Assembly: GCA_022360315.1 (NCBI GenBank)
Contig: JAKSDA010000020.1
Span: 1 to 59,269, forward strand
Direction: 5' to 3'
From: Pseudomonadota bacterium
Lineage (GTDB): Bacteria > Myxococcota_A > Polyangia > Haliangiales > Haliangiaceae
Length of the DNA stretch: 59,269 bases
The notes beneath the pieces are model-generated. The model was not told the DNA's origin. It saw only the letters and a list, made by a program, of their open reading frames with translations, and did no database searches. Made by a program: the position numbers and the translations under genes. The number at the start of each line of letters is the position of its first letter. Position 1 is the first letter of the stretch. Below, in pieces: positions 53,926-59,269 of this stretch.

Positions 53926-56286
53926 TCATGACTTCTCGGCAATGATAGCCAGCATCTCCTGCACTCCCGTGGCCATGATTGGACCTTTGGGAATCAACTT
54001 GCTACTGCGCTCGCCCAGCCAGCGACGCTCGTTGGCCGAAAGTTGCCGAGCAGTCACCACGACGACCGGAATTTTGGCCAGACGACTGTCCCGTTGCAAG
54101 ACATTCAGCAGCTCGTAACCATCCATCACTGGCATCATGATATCGAGCAGGATCAAATCCGGGGTGATATTGCACAGCGAGTTGAGCGCCTCCTCGCCAT
54201 TGCGGGTCCGAATCGTCGAAAACCCCCATTCCCGGACCAGAGAGGCCATGATTTCGAGGCAGTCTTCGTCGTCTTCGACGATCAGTACCTGTCTGCGTGT
54301 CGGGCCGTGTTTCGGGCTCAGATGACGGGTGACGATCGCCTGCAGGCGCTCGCGCTCGACCGGTTTGTCCACGAGTTCCACCGCGCCCACGATGTGGTTT
54401 TTGCTCTCACTGGCCATGACGCTCATGACCGCAACCGGAATATCGATGGTGTGGGGGTGTTCTCGGAGCAGGTCTATGGTCTGAAATCCGTCCACTTCGG
54501 GCATTTGCAGGTCCAGTACGATGAGAGCGGGTTGCACGCTGCGGGCCACTTCGACGCCGACCATGGCGTTGCCGACAGCGATCACATCAAGCCCGAAATC
54601 ACTCAGGTATTGCTCGAGAATCAGACGTGCCTCGGCATCGTCGTCGATAATCAGGACCCGGCTGCGGCTGGGACTGGTGCTGGCATTGCTCGGCACGGCG
54701 GAGCCGTGGCCGGCAGCGGCGGCCTCGGGCACGACGAGCGGCCGCCTTGCTCTGCCCAGGGGGACGTGCACCGGCGGGGGCGATGCCCGGTCGAGCATGA
54801 TTGAAAATGTCGATCCCCTGCCCTGGACGCTGGACACAGTGAGCTCGAATCCCATGGCCCGGCACAGAGCGCGCGAGATGGTCAGGCCCAGCCCGGTACC
54901 GCCATACCTGCGCGCGATGCCGTCGTCGGTCTGGCGAAACGCCTCGAAGATACGCTCGAGTTTGTCGGCGGCAATACCGATGCCTTCGTCGATCACGTCG
55001 ATGCGCAGCGGCTTACTGCCCTCCTTGTCCTCGCCGCCACGTGGGGCGACGAACGTGCGGATCACGACGTGGCCGCTTGCGGGCGTGAACTTCATGGCGT
55101 TGCCGGTCAAGTTGATCAGCACTTGCTTGAGGCGCTGGCGATTGGCGATCACCGGCCGCATACCGTCGCTGACCTCACACGATAGGTCGACTTGTCGGTT
55201 CGCCGCTTGCCCGCCGAGATCATCGACCACATTGCTCACTACAGCGGCCAGGTCCACCTCGGAGGTGGTGACTTCCATGCGGCCAGCCTCGATCTTGGAC
55301 AAGTCGAGAACGTCGTTGATGAGCTCGAGCAAGTGTTTTCCATTGGCAGCGATCCGTTCGAGGTAGCGCAGATCGTTGCCGGTGAGAACGCCGCTGCGGT
55401 TTTTTAAGAGCAGGTTGGAGAACCCGATGACCGAGTTCAGCGGCGTGCGCAACTCGTGGCTCATGTTGGCCAGAAACACACTCTTGGCTTTGTTTGCCCG
55501 CTCGGCTGCATCCCTGGCGTGGGCCAGTTCGGCGTCTTGTTGTTTGAATTCTGTGATATCGCGAGCCGCGGCCATGAGGAGCTGATTGTCCAGATCGGGC
55601 CACGCCGTCCACGACAGCCATCGGTAGCTGCCATCCCTGCAGCGATAGCGATTGTCGAACCGGATGGTCTCATGACCGCCCGCGGCCAACTCGGCCGCTT
55701 CGCGTAGGGTCGACTCGCGATCGTCCGGGTGCACGAACTCGATGAACGGCTGATTTTTGAGTTCTTGCTTGGTGAAGCCAAGAATTCTCTCCCAGGACGG
55801 ATTGAGCTTTTTGAAATAGCCATCGAAGCCGGCGACACACAGCAATTCCAGCGACAGGTCGAAAAAACGGCGCTCGATGCGACTGGCTTGCTCGGTGGTA
55901 CGGCGGGCCTCACGCAGTTCGGCCATCCACCGCTTGTGCTCGCTGATATCCCGCGCTGCGGCGATGAACACCTGGTGTACCCGGTTGAGCATGCCCGACC
56001 ACTCGAGCCATTTGTAGTCGCCGTTGGCGTCGCGGCAGCGGTTTTCGAATCGGATCACGGCACCAGCGGCGAGGTCTTCTGCCAGCGCGACCGTGGCCGC
56101 GCGATCGTCGGGGTGAATAAATTCCGCCCACGGCTGCGCGATCAGCTCCTCGCGGGTGTAGCCCAGCACCTTCTCCCACGCCGGGTTGAGCTCTTTGAAG
56201 TAGCCGTCCAGCTCGGCAATACACAGCATTTCCGGCGACAGGTCAAAAAATCGACGCCACAGCGAAAAGCGATCGGTCTCTGTCAT
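53926..56286 (-). CDS. PAS-PAS-HisKA-HATPase-REC-REC hybrid sensor kinase
   Basis: 786 residues. Two similar PAS domains (about 10-125 and 138-250), each with the PAC-like endings 'YKWLEW' and 'YRWLSW'. HisKA with His277 in NMSHELRTPLNSV, HATPase_c about 385-505 (RYGGTGLGLTISRAL). REC1 about 545-660 (Asp in LIVLDLQMPEVDG) and REC2 about 665-780 (Asp in LILLDIMMPVMDG). No membrane helices, so a cytosolic sensor; the PAS domains probably bind a cofactor or small ligand. First gene of the minus-strand phosphorelay set. Confidence 0.93.
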   Translation of the reverse strand: MTETDRFSLWRRFFDLSPEMLCIAELDGYFKELNPAWEKVLGYTREELIAQPWAEFIHPDDRAATVALAEDLAAGAVIRFENRCRDANGDYKWLEWSGMLNRVHQVFIAAARDISEHKRWMAELREARRTTEQASRIERRFFDLSLELLCVAGFDGYFKKLNPSWERILGFTKQELKNQPFIEFVHPDDRESTLREAAELAAGGHETIRFDNRYRCRDGSYRWLSWTAWPDLDNQLLMAAARDITEFKQQDAELAHARDAAERANKAKSVFLANMSHELRTPLNSVIGFSNLLLKNRSGVLTGNDLRYLERIAANGKHLLELINDVLDLSKIEAGRMEVTTSEVDLAAVVSNVVDDLGGQAANRQVDLSCEVSDGMRPVIANRQRLKQVLINLTGNAMKFTPASGHVVIRTFVAPRGGEDKEGSKPLRIDVIDEGIGIAADKLERIFEAFRQTDDGIARRYGGTGLGLTISRALCRAMGFELTVSSVQGRGSTFSIMLDRASPPPVHVPLGRARRPLVVPEAAAAGHGSAVPSNASTSPSRSRVLIIDDDAEARLILEQYLSDFGLDVIAVGNAMVGVEVARSVQPALIVLDLQMPEVDGFQTIDLLREHPHTIDIPVAVMSVMASESKNHIVGAVELVDKPVERERLQAIVTRHLSPKHGPTRRQVLIVEDDEDCLEIMASLVREWGFSTIRTRNGEEALNSLCNITPDLILLDIMMPVMDGYELLNVLQRDSRLAKIPVVVVTARQLSANERRWLGERSSKLIPKGPIMATGVQEMLAIIAEKS

Positions 56287-56650
56287 CGCGATCGAATTTT
56301 ACGCCGGCTTTGGCGATCATGGCGCCGGAATGCAAACATACGCGACCAACTGGCCGAAATGCTCGATCCAGGACCGCCCGGCCAGCAATACATCGCTGAT
56401 ACTCGAGGGAGACTCGCTCGAGACCGCAACGAGATCGATGAGACGAGCGAGACTCCACGAGCCCCGGGCGGAGCACAGCGCTGCGACAAAGCACAGCGCT
56501 GCGACACAGCACAGCGCCGCGGCACAGTACGATCTCGAGATCTGCCATCTGTGTCGCGATTTCTCTGCTCGGCCGGCCTGGCGAAAACCCTTTTTGTACT
56601 GGTTACCAATCGTTAAGAGTCGGCAAGAAGGTTGCAACAGTGCCTTGTCG
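56287..56650. other. Divergent intergenic region with 18-bp tandem repeats
   Basis: 364 bp between the sensor kinase start and the PKD lipoprotein start. It contains three 18-bp tandem units at 56473-56526. A frame in phase with the lipoprotein runs through it but has no signal-peptide start and is low complexity (HSAATK-type repeats), so it is treated as non-coding. Confidence 0.5.
56473..56526. repeat. Three 18-bp tandem repeats
   Basis: GCACAGCGCTGCGACAAA (56473-56490), GCACAGCGCTGCGACACA (56491-56508) and GCACAGCGCCGCGGCACA (56509-56526). Located about 125 bp upstream of the lipoprotein ATG in a divergent promoter region. Confidence 0.9.
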
Positions 56651-57829
56651 ATGACTTGCCATACGCTTTTTGCCATTGCAGTTGCTATGGGGCTGTTATT
56701 GCTGTTCTGTGGTCTGGTAACGGGCTGTTTCTTTACCGGTCCGATCAACAACAAGCCCGATGCCCGCATCGACAGGATCGCGTCGGGGCCGACGTACCGC
56801 GGCGAGGTCGCGACGTTTTCGGCATTAAAGAGCGACGATTCGGACCGTGACGAGCTGCTGGTCGACTGGCGGGCATGGACCTGTCGGCAGGATGGCAACG
56901 GCTGCGACAGTCCGGCGTTTCAGGAGCAGAACCGAGTCTCTCGCTCTAGCGATTTTACAGTACAGGTGCCGGCATTTCGCGTCATTGGAGGCGCGGTGAG
57001 CGACCAGCCCACTGCACTCATTTTGGTCGAACTCACGGTCCACGACAGTCGCGGTGCGGAGAACAAAGACCATCTCTTTGTCGATATTCTCAACCGGCCG
57101 CCCGAGCTGGAACTGCAGGTTCAGGGCCCGGTAGCCCCAAACGATCAGTTCCATCCGATCGGTATCCCGGTACGAGTCGCGGCCCGGGCATCGGATCCGG
57201 ATGGCGATCCAGTCACCGTGGAGTGGCAGCTCGATTCGCCGGGTGGTAGCCAGGCGTCCAGCTGGAGCAAAATCGGCGAATCCGACCACAACGGGGTTCA
57301 TGAGGAAGTGTATCAATTGGTGCCCGATACTGCTGGCACCTGGCAGGTCGAAGTCACTGCGTCCGACCAACTCGGCGCCCGGGACGACACAGACGAGACC
57401 ATTCCCGTGCAAGAGGATGCGCCGCCGTGCATCGCTTCAGCCGATCCGGTTCTTTTTCCGCAACAGCCCCAGGCCCGCTACATCGTCGAACGGAGAGAGG
57501 GAACGCGTCGCTTCACAGTGCTCAGCGTCACCGACGACCTCGACATATATCCGCCGCCCGATGTCGCCGACGAGTACCGGGGACGGGCTCGCTTTCGCTG
57601 GTTTGTCGCCACGCCCGACACAGCCGGTCAGCGGGTCGAAGTACAGAACCACGATGTGTCCAACTATGTGATCGACGCCAGCGCGTATGCTCCGGGCGAT
57701 CGACTGTCGCTGCGGGTCGAGGTCGAAGATCGGGTGGAGCGCACCCAATGTGACGTCGCCCAGCCGTTTTGCGCCTTGCAGGGTCCATCGTGTTATCAGC
57801 GTGTGACCTGGGAGCTGGAGATCCGATGA
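56651..57829 (+). CDS. PKD/Ig-like lipoprotein
   Basis: 392 residues from the ATG at 56651, chosen because it is followed by a signal peptide with the good lipobox LVTGC. Beta-sandwich repeats of the PKD/cadherin-like type follow (GPTYRGEVATFSAL, RASDPDGDPVTVEWQLDS, YQLVPDTAGTWQVEVTASD, ARFRWFVATPD). Several Cys pairs suggest disulfides. Surface adhesion or matrix binding is the usual role for such folds; no catalytic site. The stop overlaps the next start (ATGA), so the two are a coupled pair. Confidence 0.8.
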   Translation: MTCHTLFAIAVAMGLLLLFCGLVTGCFFTGPINNKPDARIDRIASGPTYRGEVATFSALKSDDSDRDELLVDWRAWTCRQDGNGCDSPAFQEQNRVSRSSDFTVQVPAFRVIGGAVSDQPTALILVELTVHDSRGAENKDHLFVDILNRPPELELQVQGPVAPNDQFHPIGIPVRVAARASDPDGDPVTVEWQLDSPGGSQASSWSKIGESDHNGVHEEVYQLVPDTAGTWQVEVTASDQLGARDDTDETIPVQEDAPPCIASADPVLFPQQPQARYIVERREGTRRFTVLSVTDDLDIYPPPDVADEYRGRARFRWFVATPDTAGQRVEVQNHDVSNYVIDASAYAPGDRLSLRVEVEDRVERTQCDVAQPFCALQGPSCYQRVTWELEIR

Positions 57830-59269
57830 AGCGGGTGAGCAAAGAGCTGTCAATCGCAGTATTGGCCGGGGCCGCGGCGTGGAGTGCGACGGCGTGCGGT
57901 AACCTCGACAGCGCAAACGACATCGGAGACGGGAGGACATGCAGCATGCACATTATCGATTTCACGCCCGCCCTGCCCCGCGTACACGAAACTGTGACAG
58001 CAAAGGGCATCCTGTCCGGCGACGCGGTGGGATTCGACAGCTACCACTGGCGGGTTTTTTTCGACGACGCCCTGGTCACCGAAGATTCGACCGGCGAGAG
58101 CATCTCGTTCGATGTCTCTCGGCCCGGAGTGTACTGGATCGAACTCTCTGGCTCCCGGGGAGAGCGGGCCTGCCACAGCGATACAGATGCCCTGACCGCA
58201 ACTGCCGACGGTGCTGTCGCGGACATGTACCGCTTGCTCGCCATACCGGCCGCCGATCACAACGCGGCCAGAAAACCGAGCACCATTACTGTCTATGGCG
58301 GCGCAGATACGCACCTGAGTCCGATCATCCTCGACAGCGACGTATCGCTATCGGGGTTGATCCGCGACCCACAGGGCGCCGGGCTGTCCGCCTACGTGCG
58401 AGCGACATCGCGAGACGGCATCGTGACCGAGGGTTTTTCCGACACTGCCGGCGCTTTCGAGGTGCGGGTCAATTCCGGCAGCCACGACGTTCTCGTGGTA
58501 CCGCTCGAGGGCGTTTTGCCGCCCCAGTTGTTTCGCGACATCACCGCGCCGACTGCGCGACGGCATTTCGAGCTGAGCGAGGGAATCACCATCACGGGTA
58601 GTGTCGTGGTTGGAGCCGCTGGTGGATGCAACGGCGGACCCGGTCAGCCGGTCGCCGGAGCGCGAATCTCTGTCCACACCGATGCGATCCCCTCGACTGT
58701 GGCCACCACGGGATCAGATGGCCGGTTTTCTGTCCCTACCCGGATCGGCGCCACACTTGCTGTGACCGTGGTGCCGCCCGAGCCAAGCGGGCTTCCAGTG
58801 TTGGAGGTGCCGGCGAGTGCCACTCTGTCCTCGAACGCGGGGGACATCGACATTTGCTATCATCCGGATCACAGCAGTCGCTCTGTGGCGGTACCGATCA
58901 GGCAGAGCGACGGTGTCGCGCCGGCGCCAGCGGGCACCCGGATCACCTGGATCGCCGCGCCAATCGACGACGCTGCAGTGGCCACACGGGGACCGGCGAG
59001 CGTGACCGCGCGCGGGTCGCTGCGGCGGAGCCAGGTCGTCGGCGCCTCTGGACTACCCCACGCGACCGCGTTGCCCAATGCCGTGTACGACGCGATCATC
59101 GAGCCCATTGACGGAGCTGGGCCCGAGCAGAGCCCGGCAGTGCATCGGGTCGATCTTTCAGCTGGCCAGGACAGCCCACAGTTTTTGGCTCTCGCGCGAC
59201 CTGTGACCGTGACCGGCGTGACCGAATCGCTGGCCGGAGTTCGGGTCACTGCCAGGCCTGCCGGTTTGC
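57826..59269 (+). CDS. Carboxypeptidase-regulatory-like repeat lipoprotein (partial, runs off the window)
   Basis: ATG at 57826 after GGAG, open through 59269 (at least 481 residues). Signal peptide with a lipobox-like end SATAC (Cys near 24). Repeated beta-sandwich segments of the carboxypeptidase regulatory/Cna B-like type: SLSGLIRDPQGAGLSAYVRAT followed by DTAGAFEVRVNSG, GSVVVGAAGG...ARISVHTD followed by SDGRFSVPT. Such repeats are typical of surface and adhesin-like proteins. Coupled by ATGA to the PKD lipoprotein. A truncated paralogue is at 51030-51800. Confidence 0.8.
   Translation, partial: MKRVSKELSIAVLAGAAAWSATACGNLDSANDIGDGRTCSMHIIDFTPALPRVHETVTAKGILSGDAVGFDSYHWRVFFDDALVTEDSTGESISFDVSRPGVYWIELSGSRGERACHSDTDALTATADGAVADMYRLLAIPAADHNAARKPSTITVYGGADTHLSPIILDSDVSLSGLIRDPQGAGLSAYVRATSRDGIVTEGFSDTAGAFEVRVNSGSHDVLVVPLEGVLPPQLFRDITAPTARRHFELSEGITITGSVVVGAAGGCNGGPGQPVAGARISVHTDAIPSTVATTGSDGRFSVPTRIGATLAVTVVPPEPSGLPVLEVPASATLSSNAGDIDICYHPDHSSRSVAVPIRQSDGVAPAPAGTRITWIAAPIDDAAVATRGPASVTARGSLRRSQVVGASGLPHATALPNAVYDAIIEPIDGAGPEQSPAVHRVDLSAGQDSPQFLALARPVTVTGVTESLAGVRVTARPAGL

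Noticed and set aside
56330..56650. N-terminal extension of the PKD lipoprotein
   Set aside because: In frame, but it would bury the signal peptide about 108 residues inside the protein and consists partly of tandem-repeat translation.

Overview
The window is GC-rich bacterial chromosome and almost fully coding. Several traits point to a deltaproteobacterial or Myxococcota-like organism: a kinase of the HRDVSxxN type, an FHA-type sigma-54 activator, large multi-domain histidine kinases, an RAYT-like transposase remnant, an alternative complex III joined to a caa3 oxidase, and many lipoproteins with propeller, PKD or carboxypeptidase-regulatory folds. The lineage call is inference; there is no rRNA or tRNA in the window to confirm it.

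Layout. 0.1-5.8 kb (minus): an aconitase-superfamily hydro-lyase with the swivel domain first, a beta-propeller exported protein, a Ser/Thr kinase and a probable lipoprotein. 5.8-6.7 kb: nearly empty, with one small hydrophobic ORF. 6.7-12.4 kb (plus): a REC-HisKA-HATPase-REC hybrid kinase, a TPR-zincin lipoprotein, a GAF-GAF kinase and an ABC ATPase with no permease. 12.4-18.6 kb: an accessory island. It carries an inverted, broken copy of a nucleosidase domain, a giant five-part STAND protein (nucleoside phosphorylase, CHAT protease, SIR2-like, NACHT, FGE-sulfatase-like), the tail of a serine recombinase, and a decayed RAYT transposase with a REP-like palindrome. 18.8-22.4 kb: a DUF4157 (eCIS-type) protein with SH3-like and phospholipase C-like parts, translationally coupled to a propeller lipoprotein.

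22.4-27.4 kb (minus): a Tat-exported molybdopterin oxidoreductase operon (ferredoxin subunit, catalytic subunit, TorD chaperone, Asp/Glu racemase). 27.6-30.8 kb (plus): gatC-gatA-gatB for transamidation of misacylated tRNA. 30.9-44.7 kb (minus): one respiratory operon, actA-actB-actC-actDE(fused)-actF-unknown-sco-coxB-coxA-coxC-coxD. It should make quinol:cytochrome c oxidoreductase (alternative complex III) plus an A2-type caa3 oxygen reductase, i.e. quinol to oxygen in one gene block. 45-47.7 kb: a Uma2-family nuclease, an 830-bp poorly coding stretch (a perfect 19-bp-arm hairpin, a frameshifted signal-peptide gene, a tandem duplication) and a MaoC-like hydratase. 47.7-50.7 kb (minus): an FHA sigma-54 activator, a divergent sigma factor and a helical-repeat protein. 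51-56.3 kb: a phosphorelay set (PAS-PAS-HisKA-HATPase-REC-REC, single REC, HPt-REC-degenerate GGDEF-REC). 56.6 kb to the end: a PKD-like lipoprotein coupled to a large carboxypeptidase-regulatory-like lipoprotein that runs off the window; a truncated paralogue of it lies at 51.0-51.8 kb.

The most unusual object is the 1683-residue STAND protein. It stacks three potential effector domains in front of one NACHT switch and ends in a recognition-type FGE/C-lectin-like domain, embedded in remnants of mobile DNA. It looks like an NLR-type conflict or defence protein; its function is not proven here.
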